From assembly GCA_029721435.1 (NCBI GenBank), contig CM056576.1:109782666-109846665 (forward strand): a DNA stretch of 64,000 nt, read 5' to 3'. The notes below the pieces were generated by a model that made no database searches, was not told the origin of the DNA, and saw only the letters and a program-made list of their open reading frames with translations. A program made the translations under genes and the position numbers. This stretch comes from Gymnothorax reevesii (taxonomy: Eukaryota > Chordata > Actinopteri > Anguilliformes > Muraenidae). Shown one piece after another: positions 42,381 through 52,608 of the stretch; positions within the stretch are counted from its first letter, which is position 1, and every line of letters begins with the position of its first letter.

Positions 42381-42914
42381 TCATATCACCACAGGTAGCA
42401 TTCGGCTCTGACAGAAACATGGTGGCTTTTCACTGAGGAGTAAGTTGGCTGAAAACACGTCTTGTTTGGCAAATTGATACGAGATCTGCAGAGATTTGAC
42501 CAAATTTGTTGACTGGGGCAGGAGTTTGTCGAAACACTTTCTCTCCCGAACTCTCACACACAAACATGCACACAAATAGTGTAAAATACCAGCTTGAGGG
42601 TCAAAAAAGACCAAGGTCCAAAACTCATGAGGGACCTCATAGTCCTTCCATCCTGGCACTATCAAAGGAATCGCAAGGAAAAAGTAAAAGTGCAAGTGCT
42701 TCATAGTCATCATAGTTTTGATCGTGAAATGCAGGCAGCACATTGTCACCATTAGCACATGGACAGCATATGAAAATATACCTTTTCCTTCTCTTACCAC
42801 ATGATGCGCCTCACTGATGAAATTCAGAGGTGGATTTCCTGTTGAAAGGAAAGCTGGACTTCCTGTAGAAAGGAGAGCTTGATTTGCTGTGGAAAGGGGG
42901 GAGAAGGGGGCCAA
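42381..42914 (-). other. Longest open frame in the window, unrecognised
   Basis: 178 codons from an ATG at 42914 to a stop at 42381. The N-terminal 30 residues are three imperfect 8-residue units (LLSTGSPA, FLSTGNPP and similar), encoded by a 24-bp tandem repeat. The rest has a hydrophobic patch near residues 75-90 and two Cys-rich spots, with no family I know. No promoter or splice context. It may be chance openness, or gypsy-type Gag debris, because the 24-bp repeats resemble those in the miniature gypsy element. Confidence 0.2.
42826..42900. repeat. 24-bp tandem repeat, three units
   Basis: Units resembling GGATTTCCTGTTGAAAGGAA (42834), GGACTTCCTGTAGAAAGGAG (42858) and TGATTTGCTGTGGAAAGGGG (42882), each 24 bp apart. 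Confidence 0.8.
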
Positions 42915-43196
42915 TTATCGGCTTTGGCTTCTGAGCCACCTGCCAACACCAACCCCCACCCCCCGCACCCCATGTAATTAACAGGTCAACAGCAATGGAC
43001 AGTGGAACGATGGAAAGCACTCCAGCTGTCAGGGTGAGGAATATCTGTCTTTTTCATCTCTTCTTTAAAAATTCAGGAGTTCATTCATTTATGTTTTAAT
43101 TGGCTCCGTCTGTGTCAGTATGGACCCCCCAGAGTGAGGCTGCTTACGCTCACTCTATCATTTGGACACGAGACCAAGCCCCTCCCAAGCTGAGTG

Positions 43197-43200
<4 letters not shown>

Positions 43201-43252
<52 letters not shown>
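43201..43252. repeat. (GA)n microsatellite
   Basis: Uninterrupted GA run of 26 units. Confidence 0.97.
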
Positions 43253-43256
<4 letters not shown>

Positions 43257-43285
43257 CCATAATCAAACAGAAGAGGTAGAGACTG

Positions 43286-43759
43286 TTATCTGATAACACT
43301 CACTGATTTAAACATAACACTAATGGCTGACTTCATGCTTAGCCCCCACATAAAGTGTTGTTCAAAAGTTTTGATATTAAGTTTAGCATGATGATTGTGA
43401 AAGAAATCAATATTTCTATTCACCAAAGTAACATTACACTGATATAAATATAAAGCAAAGAAATTGATAGTGTTCGAAATTATTAACACTCCATTGTTTG
43501 AATCACACTGGAGCAGATTTTCTAGCATGCGATACTCCACAAAACTAGATGAAGAGTTGGATCTCGAGGAAGTAGCTCTTTTTCGTCCCTCGAAATGCAT
43601 GTCAATGTTAACATTCGCTGACAAACATTTAATGAAGAAAACATTGTATTCTATCAGCAACTCACTAAATTTCGGACATTTTAGACTCCAATCAATGGCA
43701 TATCCAGGCCAGCTTTTAGCAGAAGCAGTAAATTTATATTCAGACAAACTGATATGCAA
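43286..43759 (-). other. Unrecognised 157-codon open frame
   Basis: Open on the minus strand from an ATG at 43759. Contains a serine-rich spot (SSRSNSSSSF) around residues 63-72. The opposite strand is also open (43464-43796), so long openness may come from base composition. No homologue recognised, no gene context. Confidence 0.2.
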
Positions 43760-45553
43760 TGGCAGACAGGTAATGGGGTCTCATGTTAGCAAGTGAATTG
43801 TTAGCCAACATTGAAATGAGCAGAAACCATCCAATTGGGCCTTATTTGGACAGCATTCATTACAGCAAGAGATAACATTGTCTGGTAATTTGTGGTGTCA
43901 AATTAATGGTCTATGGGACAGAATTGAGGGGTAAATTGGCATGTCAGTAAGAAATCCAATGTGTCAGTGGCCAATTCCAACTGTTTTAATAAGTCTACCA
44001 AAAAATTAACACAGGAGTTGGTCATTTTAATCCCGACCATGCCCAAGAGGACTTTGAAAAGACCTGATGAAGACTTTGAAAAGGCTAATGTCTGCCATCC
44101 TCTCACATTTGAAGACAATGTGATATATAAACAGAATTTTTACTCGGACTTTGCAGAGACTGGGTACCTTGCAGAGCACATCAATTAGTTGTTGACAATG
44201 TTGACGCTAAACTTTTTTGTACAGGGATGTCAAGACGAGTTTTGTGGCCACCTTTCACCAAGTGATCAAGATTATGGGAACTTGCCCCAACTCGAGCAAA
44301 ACTTTATGCTTTCATTCCAAAAATGAACATTTGTCTGTGACAGTAATATCACTTAAAATCCTTTGGAAATTAGAGGAATGTAGTCCGGGCTGTGTGATGC
44401 ACCATCACTCTTGTTTTTTTTTTTTTTTTTTGTAGACACCAGTTTTTGCCTGCTTATTAACAGGAATGGAAAAACTTCTCTTAAAACAACAAATGAGAAG
44501 AGAAAACTGCTGCTTGTCACTAATCATTATACAAAAGTAGAACATTATAATTTGGTGTCTGCCAGATAGCATAGGAACAAAAAGACTGATATTTTATCTA
44601 GAGCTGGACTTAATATGATTGGAGTGGGTGTCGCTAGATCACTAGGTCCAACAAATAGCCAGCTTGTTGACACAAAGAGTCTTCTCCTCCAAAGCACATT
44701 ATTGCAGCTGCATTTATAAAGCATTGTGAATCGGAGAGAAACCGGAGAGAAACCGTGTCTTCGGTTGCCAATTACGATACGCTTTTCTGAACAAAAGTGA
44801 AATGAAAATTCATTCCCTTTTCAGCTGTGTGAGAAAGCGAGACTTCCTTTCCTCAATTTGGTACAGATTGGATATTAACAAATACAAGCAATCTCATTGG
44901 TTATCAATCAGAGGGAAATTCCTTCATTGATCGTATCCATTATAGTGATTGTATCAATAGTTCACATCAATGAAATGAGAAAAAAATCTTATCAACGATT
45001 TGTCATGTGAGTATCAATTAGGAGATAAACCTACAGTTTTTTTTTCGAGCACGAAGGTATTTTTCGTAGGATAGATACTAGGAAATATCAGCGCGAGGTT
45101 TCAAATGTAAATTTCCAGGTATCTAGCCCCCTACGACTGTATGCAAACTGTAGCTTTATTTCATCGGTGTAATCATGACGTGGTCTTTCTTGACCCAGTG
45201 CAAGGTAGTTTACCGGTGAATAGATACCTGATGTTAACCAATCAAAATGCAGAATTCGCTGGAATGAATGATAGAATTAAACATATAAGTTGTGTACGCA
45301 GAATATTTTTGTACTCAACAGTCTGAGGCCCACCCAAGGGCTTGGCGAATTTTGAGAGGTTTGAAACTGCAAGACACCTTTTCTACCTATCGAGTATTTT
45401 CAACTTCTGATAAGATTCAGGGCAAGATTCCCTGCAGTACTTTGTCTATGTTTTGTTGTGGACTCCCAGCGTGGAGCGAGACTGCTGACTGATGTACGCT
45501 AACACTGGAACTGCTGGCCGCTGCTATGCTAGTTTCAGGAATCTTAGTCTCCA
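43760..45553. other. Unannotated stretch
   Basis: No gene or named repeat. A T run occurs at 44415-44433. 45100-45300 shows short open frames only. Confidence 0.35.
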
Positions 45554-47483
45554 GGGGGGAATTCCATCAAGCAGGCTAAAGGAAAATCCAGACTTAAATG
45601 GCCATGTCTGGCTTATGATAGCAAGAGTTCAGTTCCATCAAAGTGGCTGAGATTAGCCCCACATCGGTAACCATGGAAACTAAGGTTCTGGCTAAGCCTG
45701 ATACATCCAGCTAACCTCAGATTTCTGCTCCATCAACCTGAGCCTCATCTCCGTTCCATCAGGTGGTTAATGTGAATCCCAGCCTAGTAACCATGGTGAT
45801 TTAAGATGCAGGGCAATCCTGCCCTGTAGCAGATTTAAAGTGAGGATTAACTTCATCTATGTTCAAAGAATGTCCAATAGACGAGAACAGACACCCAAAA
45901 GACAGTTCTGCCAGTGCATTTTCACACTCACAACTGTCATGAAATGATAATAATTTGTGAAATATAAATATAATTAATTAAAAAACATTTACTATTCAAA
46001 TATAAATAAGATCATTCCAATAAAGACAAAATCAAACTTTAAAAAAATTAATGAAATTCCAATTGGCTGGCAAATTATCTCAAATTTTCTCAGCAATCAG
46101 TTGACAAATGTGGTAGGCCTATCACCGATAACCCTCATATTACCCCAGAAAGAGGGTCTGCTCCGCTGAGGAGAGCGCAGAGGGGGTGCGTGGGTATAGA
46201 GTAGAACAGTGTGAGAATATAGAGTGGCACGAATTTTGAAAGTATAGTTTTTTTATTATTAGATAGTTGTCTTTTGCTTGAAATTTTGAATTTTGAACAA
46301 GTGGAGAGTGATGAGGTGGAAGGGGGTAAAAAGAAAAGGAATAGGCTAAAGGAAGTGGTAATGAAATTGATGAAGGGATGAAGGTGGTTGGAAATAGATT
46401 GGAAAACAATCGTGTATTCAGTGATAATCATTTTGTCACTAAGTTTTTCAAAAATGGAACTGGGACGTAAAGGATTGCAGGGTATGTAGAAGTGGAATTG
46501 TGTTAATTGAATGTCGGATGACGAAATCAGGGAAAAGCAATTTAAAAAATTTTTGATCCTTCTCAAATCACGTCTTAAAATGTATCAGCGGCCAACTATG
46601 GTGTTATTGGAGATCCCTTATTCTGTTACAGTTGATTCTTTTTTGGAACTAGAGGGAGTTTGTGCAGTTTAGCATCTATCGAGACGGGGAGGAGCAATAC
46701 AGCATGGTGGTATTGCTTCAATTCAAAAAAGTTACCGGACAGAATATTTTTTAAACTACGTGAATTATATGGTGGGGCTTATGAGAGGGCGCCACTACGT
46801 TGCTTCTGGTGCCAAGAATGTTGCCGCAGATTGTAGGGCGATGTCATTGCAATTGTAGGCTTTCATTGCAATGGTCATTAGTTGCGCAAAAGAGATTTGA
46901 TCGAAGACGGAGAGGATTAGGATGGTGGTCCATGCAGGGAGGTAATTTCTTGGAATTATGGAAGTGAAGCGAGAAATCTAAGAAATTTTAGAAAAAAAAA
47001 GTGTTGGCAAGAGCCAAAGGCAAATGAATTAGTTGTGTAGGCTACAGTCATGTTTCAAGGAAGTTAGATGCTTGGGAAATATAAATAAATGTTGAGAGAG
47101 AGAACTGTGGATTAGTTTTTTTTTGTATATTGAAGATAGTCACTCTCGACCTTACGTCACCATAGTGCATGACGGTAATGCACCTTAACGTTGGTCTACA
47201 CACCTGATGAAGCCAAAAAGAAGAAGAGGAGTGCACCTCCACTCCTTCCATTCCCTTGCTTTGAGTCATTTTGCAACATTTTTGGCACTTTGCTAGTGTG
47301 GGCTTTTTATTCTCTCTGGGCACGTGCACGAAGTGGAGTTGAGACTCGAATTAGCGTCAGTTGGAGCTGGTTTATTTCGCTTGATGGAACGGGTCGAGGC
47401 TAGACAGGAAGTTGGTGCTAATTCAAGCCTTAAGATTACGCCTTAGTCTGGATGTTCTGAGTTATGTTGATGGAATACCCCCC
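45554..47483. mobile_element. TIR element with repeated TTCCATCAA motifs
   Basis: The left end GGGGGGAATTCCATCAAGCA and the reverse complement of the right end GGGGGGTATTCCATCAACAT match over the first 16 bases at all but one position. Close copies of TTCCATCAA recur in the left 220 bp (45559, 45632, 45731, 45753) and the right end (reverse complement at about 47380 and 47468), spaced like transposase binding sites. Two ACCATGG palindromes lie at 45670 and 45791. This set resembles PIF/Harbinger- or ISL2EU-like fish elements, but I could not fix a target duplication (flanks CCA and ATC). The interior (1.5 kb) has no recognisable transposase; a 143-codon minus frame at 46135-46566 has no motif. 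Confidence 0.65.
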
Positions 47484-48485
47484 ATCGTCTCAATGTAGTA
47501 CCAATCAGAATTTTATCAAAAATAAAAGTATTTTTAAGTTTCCAGGTAGTTTCATTGTTCTGACGCCACTGTTGCTATTGCTAAATGTTTATACCAGAAG
47601 TTGTCAGTCAGCTACAATGAAAACTGGGCTGAGATGAACATACCCCTGACTGGCACAGTGCATGGCGGCCGTGGGTCCGCGTTCCAGGGGAGATACAGTT
47701 CAATGATGTATATGATAGTGGACTGCACTTCATCATAAACTCATGGTACCACACATGCCACTGCACACTTTATAATCTTGTTTCTTGGCCTTTTTTAAGC
47801 TTACAAAGTCAACGTCACTGTTATATTTTTACTTACTAAGACCTTTTGTGCAAATCACCTCATTTCCTCAGGAGCCTTTTGTCCCCTCTCAGCAGTGGTT
47901 ACCAGCTTTAATCCTCTGAAAGGCTGCTTTACCAGGTGCACAGCACATTTCAAAATAGTTCTGTTTTATTGTCAATCGCGGGAGCAAAGCAGTGAGCACA
48001 CATCAAGCTTCAGCACTATTACAAAGATTACATTGGATAGCAGTGGCAATGAATTTGACAAGCCACTCCTCACATCCACAACCTACTGGCTGTTTCACCG
48101 GAACTTTACTAAGTGTTGAGAGGAAAAGGGGTTAAATTAAAGGAGTTTTCGCAACCACAAACATGGCACCACCAGATGACTGCTGTTTAGTGTATCGGTT
48201 CTAACTGGGCGCTAACTGGCAGAATTTATAGTCATAGTGAGGGACATAAAAATTCTAGGTAGCATTTTCATCAGATGCGAAAGTAGTATATGCCCTCGAG
48301 AGTAAGATGAGTCATCAGCATTTTACAATTGTGTTCCGGGAAAAGGAAAATGCTAAAATATAATTCAGGATATCTGCGAAGTTAACTTTTTCGTCATTAT
48401 AGATACGAGTGAATTGGTGATGTACAACGCAATACATGTGTGATAAAAATACTGAAACATCAAATTTTAGTCCACAGCGACTTAA
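47484..48485. other. Unannotated stretch
   Basis: No gene or named repeat. Confidence 0.35.
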
Positions 48486-48715
48486 AATGAAGGGATGCCA
48501 GTAATTGTGGCACTAATTTTTGAGAAATATACAAAGTATTTGTTTCATGACAAGAGTTTAATGTGTCTGTCAATTTTGTCAGCCTATTTCAATTAAAGAT
48601 GAGATTTTTGTGAAATTTTTGAGTGAAAGATCACATGCATAAAAAGTAAAACATATTTTTGCATCTATTTTTGCAAATATTTGCTGAATGGAGCCACTAA
48701 TTCTGGAGGGCACTG
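48486..48715 (+). mobile_element. Tc1-like 3' end only (GTGGCAC...CTGGAGGGCACTG type)
   Basis: Starts with GGATGCCAGTAATTGTGGCAC, the post-stop sequence of a Tc1 family related to the 31-32.5 kb element, and runs to a clean terminus AATTCTGGAGGGCACTG followed by TA (48716-48717). Everything upstream in the element is missing. Non-coding. Confidence 0.75.
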
Positions 48716-48949
48716 TAGATATATAATAGAACTCCTTTGCCGTATGGACAGAGTGGCTTGTTTGACCCTGAATGCTGTTCTAGACTTGTAGTGTGCCAGT
48801 CGAAGGATAATACATTTATTGAGGAATGCTACTTAGCCACAGCTGTCTGAATGAATGGGATGGTTGCCGTTTTAAACAGAGATTTTTCCACTAGATGGAC
48901 ACAGATCATATCAGAGCAATCAGGAAAATGTCTTTCCCAGCAAAGCTTT
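48716..48949. other. Spacer between Tc1-like copies
   Basis: Nothing recognised. Confidence 0.4.
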
Positions 48950-49349
48950 TACAACTCTGCTTCCCAAAAAGTTGGAATGCAATGATGCGAAAATGATTTA
49001 AACCCGACATTCAGTTCAAAATAGTGCATAAACAATATTTCAAATGTTGACACTGAGAATGTTTGTTTTTCTGAAAAATATAGGCCTATTTCAATTTGAT
49101 GCCCAGCGGCTAATTCAAAACAGTTGGGACAGCGGCAACAAAAGACTGGAGCAGTTGTATGACACAAAAAAAAATAAATCACTCCTAGTGGAACATCCTA
49201 ATTAGCACTAATCAGGTCAGTTGGCAACAGGTCAGTTAAATGAAGGGAATAAAAAGAGCATCCCAGCGAAGCTGAGTCTTCTGGAAATACAGATTGAGGG
49301 GGACTGAGAGGAGAGGCGTGTTATCCAGCTAGTTATTAGCATACAGTTT

Positions 49350-49790
49350 GAAAGCCTACATCTCTGATGGTATTGGGTTGCAATAATGCCTATGGTGTGG
49401 GGAGCTTCCACATCTGGAAAGGCATTATCAATGCAGAAAAGTATATAAAGGTTTTACAACAACATATACTCCCACCCAGACAATGTCTCCTTCAGGGAAG
49501 GCCTTGCTTATTTCAGTAGAACACTGCCAAACCACATACTGCATCCATCACGACAGCATGGCTTTGCAGTGGAAGAGTCTGAGTGCTGAACTTGCCTACC
49601 TGCAGTCCAGACCATTCACAAATAGAAAAAATTTGGCACGAAAAATACGGCAAAGAAGACCTCGGACTGTTGAGCTGCTAGAATCCTACAAACATCTGAC
49701 AAGACGGGGACAACATTCCTCTCCCAAAACTTCAGCAATTGGTCTCCTCACTTCCCAGACATTTACAGACTGTAGTTTAAAGAAGAGGGG
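49350..49790 (+). pseudogene. Tc1-like transposase catalytic relic
   Basis: The frame beginning at 49483 shows the right protein only in parts. Across frames I see the K-A-C-L-F-Q-x-D-N-x-x-x-H region (GCCTTGCTTATTTCAGTAGA; the second Asp codon region now reads GAACAC), then the region after P-A-C-S-P-D-L-S-P-I-E. In the 157-codon frame, NLARKIRQRRPRTVELLESY is the conserved K-R-K-I-R-Q-R-R-P-R-T-V segment. It ends at the LTR insertion; the matching tail (GGATACTAAAAAATGGTAAG) continues at 50775. Confidence 0.82.
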
Positions 49791-50774
49791 TGTAAGGGTC
49801 TCTGCTCACGCACAGATGAGGTGCATGGAGGACAGGAAGTTGAGGACTGGACTCAGGTGGAAGGATGGACATGGTTGTTTAATAAGCCTACTGCACAGCA
49901 GGTATGCACAGACACAAGGCAGTACAAACAAATGGGGAAACATGCCCATTAATTAAGAAAAAGTGCTGACATGATGAAAAATAAGCAGCACTAAATATAT
50001 TTAGAATTTTCATACATGGAAAATAAGTCTACAGAAAACTAGAGTAACAACATACACTACCTGACTAAAGTATTAGGACGATCCTCATTCTCACTCAACC
50101 TTTGATGTACGTGCTATATTACACATGTGAGCGTTGTAGGAATTTAATGGTGTCCTAAAATGTACATGTAAACACCACAGAACATTATTTGAACATTTGG
50201 GGATGCTACAGATATACAAATTGGCGTATTTTTTCTCTGCATAAAAAACTCTCACTTTGGGTCTGTAATAAATAAGAGATATTATAATAAATAGTGCTTG
50301 CAAGATGGTAATCTTCAAATTAACAAGTTTGGAATTGTGTCTTTGTTATAATGGAAGACCACGGCTACTATTAGTTCAATCAATATGATCAGTTGTGGCA
50401 CATGGGGTGATTTTGATTCTCTATAAAAGGAGGGTCAAGACTTAGAATAATTCAGTTTGGTGTATCCAAAATGGGGTCTGTATTTTTATTTGAATAAACA
50501 ACTATTTCCAAATATGATACATTCACTATTTTCAACTGCACTGTAAGAAAATCACACACATAAATAGTGACTTCCTACTACTTTTGTCAGGAAGTGTATG
50601 TATGTGGCTTACGAGACTTCGCCATGACCAAGTGAGAAGCTCGGTCTTAAATAGCCCTCTGCAACCGCAGCAGGGGAATGCAAAACAGGTGCAGGTGATG
50701 ATTGACTGATTGGTCTGTTAAGACCCGGACTGCATTTCCAGTGAGCTGAGGGCTGATACTAAATACTGAAGGGG
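49786..50774 (-). mobile_element. Solo LTR inserted in the Tc1 copy
   Basis: Insert 49791-50769 flanked by AGGGG on both sides (49786-49790 and 50770-50774), the 5-bp duplication expected of LTR retrotransposons. On the minus strand it has LTR order: CAATCAGTCAATCATCACC, then a promoter-like GGGCTATTTAAGACC near 50655, then (after a MITE) TTATTAAACAACC near 49880 and an end GAGCAGAGACCCTTACA. It lacks a clean 5' TG on that strand. No coding sequence, so it is a solo LTR of about 437 bp once the MITE is removed. Confidence 0.8.
50053..50598. mobile_element. Tc1/mariner MITE inside the solo LTR
   Basis: Element 50055-50596 (542 bp) with ends CACTACCTGACTAAAGTATT and, as reverse complement, CACTTCCTGACAAAAGTAGT, flanked by TA on both sides (50053-50054 and 50597-50598). 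The ends match a fish MITE family starting CACTACCTGACAAAAGT. No coding capacity. It is the youngest layer of this three-level nest. Confidence 0.88.
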
Positions 50775-51008
50775 ATACTAAAAAATGGTAAGCATGGCAC
50801 TATCCCAACTTTCTTGAGATGTGTTGCTGCCGTCAAATTCAAAATGATGTAATATTTTTCATATAATGGTACAATGCCTCACTTTCAGCCACTGATATTT
50901 TGTCTATGTTCTATTCTGAATAAAATGTGGGTTTATAAGATTTGCAAATCATTGCATTTTGTTTTTATTTACAATTTACACAGCAACTTTTTTGGAATTG
51001 GGGCTGTA

Positions 51009-51815
51009 TTTTCATGCAAAAATGTTTCCTTGCACCTCCCACAAAATGACAACTTTTTCTTTGTATTACCAAAAATTGTGTCAGTGTGAATTAAAATTGG
51101 AGGCCTGTCAATAAATTAATCTGCCAATTATCCATTCTTTGTCATCAGCGTCCTTCCACGCAGCCTAGCGCTTTGAACTTCAATTTAATCGATAATCCTA
51201 CTCCTTGAAAATTTGTTTGCTCAGATATATGTCATATTACGGAGATTTTTTACTACTCTGTTTTCCATGTTGTGGGGTTCTTACAAGTTATTGATCACTA
51301 ATGCTAGAATCCTTCTTCTTGTGAACCAAAAATGAGCTCATAAATTTTGCTTTCCATCGTAGTTTAACATCAGATTAGGACCCACAGTTCTAGAAATGCA
51401 TTCTGCTACCCACATACTCAAAAGGGAGCACTTTGATTTAAAAAGGTAGTATTCAGCCTGTTCAATGTTACCTTCTCTGTCTTTAAAAAGGAAAGTACTG
51501 GATGAAATCAAAGCATGATAGAGGCAACAGTAATATATTTAAAAACCACAAAAAAACAAATACAAAAATAAAAGTCAGTGAACTCAGGGGAACAAAGGCT
51601 TAGTTTATGCCAACAGTAGACACTAAAAGAAAGAAAGTTTTGAGTTCTCACCTCCCCCTTTTCTGCCCACCCCATTCTCCTCCCTAATTAAGGACCAGCA
51701 GGTGCTCTCCCACCCCTGTGACACGACCGCAAATGAGGGCTGCTTTATTGTTGTACCTACCTTATGTGACACTTCACACTCCAATCAGGCCTGTGTCACT
51801 GCAAAGGTGTTGATT
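51009..51815. other. Mostly unannotated, with an LTR-like patch
   Basis: 51520-51725 is A-rich then C-rich and, on the minus strand, resembles an LTR (GTCACAGGGGTGGGAGAGCA, GGTCCTTAATTAGGGAGG, then TTTATTTTTG). No pair or duplication. The rest is unrecognised. Confidence 0.3.
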
Positions 51816-51818
51816 TAG

Positions 51819-51836
51819 CTCTCTCTCTCTCTCTCT
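51819..51836. repeat. (CT)n microsatellite
   Basis: Short CT run, continuing imperfectly to about 51855. Confidence 0.85.
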
Positions 51837-52367
51837 TTCTCTTTTTGTCTCTCCAGAGCTTGGATAGCAAAACAGATACCATATTTCCAGCTGATACCAT
51901 TTTTTTTTTTGTATTGCTCCTGGCATCTTGGATGTACAAAAGATAGGAGCCAATTAAGTTGAACAAATAATTAATGCATATTAAGAGGGATTGAGAGAAT
52001 GACTAGATGATGATTCAATTCACTTTCCTCTCCTACACAGGCCTACACAGTCAAAGTGAGCCAAGAGTAACTTCTGACTAAGAGTCAAAATCCTACCCTA
52101 TCCCAAATACAGAGGTGGTGAAAAAGTCAGTTGTACCTCATACTTGTGTAAATTTTACAACTATGATTTTTATATCTCATGATAATTTTACTAATGAGGA
52201 CATGCATTTGTTGATTAATTATTTAGCATGTTCTCATGCAATTATGTCACGTAACAACTTTTACCTACATAAAATCATCACACTTTAAGGTCACACTGAA
52301 CTGATTTTGAACTGTAAAGATGTTTTACAAAAAGGCATCTAATTCAGGAACACTTCTGGCTCTCTGT
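51837..52367. other. Unannotated stretch
   Basis: A T run lies at 51901-51910. Nothing else recognised. Confidence 0.35.
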
Positions 52368-52608
52368 GTAAATGGACTGCATTTATATAGCACTTTCTAG
52401 TCACATGACGACCCCAGTTAAGCCTCTCGTTCACCCTGATGGCAGAGGCTGCCATGCAAGGCACCAACCTGCACATCAGTAGCAGTGTGGGGTTCAGGGT
52501 CTTGCTCAAGGACACTTTGACACATTTCCTGGAGGAGCCAGGATCAAACCAGGAACCTTCTGATTCCTAGACTACCCGCTCTACCTCCTGAGCCATTCCA
52601 CCCCATGT
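52368..52608 (-). mobile_element. tRNA-derived SINE
   Basis: Minus-strand head CATGGGGTGGAATGGCTCAG, then GAGGTAGAGCGGGTAGTC, then GGTTCCTGGTTTGATCCTGG. Box A (TGGCTCAGGAGGTAGAGC, 52578-52595) and box B (GGTTTGATCCTGG, about 52538-52550) are at tRNA-like spacing, giving an internal RNA polymerase III promoter. The body (GTCAAAGTGTCCTTGAGCAA, then GACCCTGAACCCCACACTGC) and the tail AGAAAGTGCTATATAAATGC match a SINE type common across teleosts. Non-coding, moderately diverged. Confidence 0.92.

Larger units (their letters stand above)
48952..51006 (+). mobile_element. Tc1-like deletion derivative (CAACCCC family), outer layer of a nest
   Basis: The left end CAACTCTGCTTCCCAAAAAG and the reverse complement of the right end CAGCCCCAATTCCAAAAAAG are flanked by TA on both sides (48950-48951 and 51007-51008). 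Without the inserted LTR the element would be only about 1.07 kb. The reason is an internal deletion: the leader (about 49270-49305, CTGAGTCTTCTGGAAATACA) joins directly to the middle of the gene (GACTGAGAGGAGAGGCGTGT), removing the DNA-binding domains and the first catalytic Asp. It was therefore non-autonomous before the LTR landed in it. Confidence 0.9.

Noticed and set aside
29281..43260. Tandem dinucleotide runs considered as CRISPR-like or regulatory arrays
   Set aside because: Simple microsatellites with no spacers; no prokaryotic features in the window.
43464..43796. 110-codon plus-strand frame opposite the 157-codon minus-strand frame
   Set aside because: Both strands open with no motif; no basis to prefer either as a gene.
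46135..46566. 143-codon minus-strand frame inside the TTCCATCAA element
   Set aside because: Ser/Leu/Phe-rich with no transposase motif; the A/G-rich plus strand explains the lack of stops.
45546..47495. A 9-bp duplication (TAGTCTCCA against ATCGTCTCA) around the TTCCATCAA element
   Set aside because: The two words are not identical and are offset relative to the ends, so I do not claim a MULE-type insertion.
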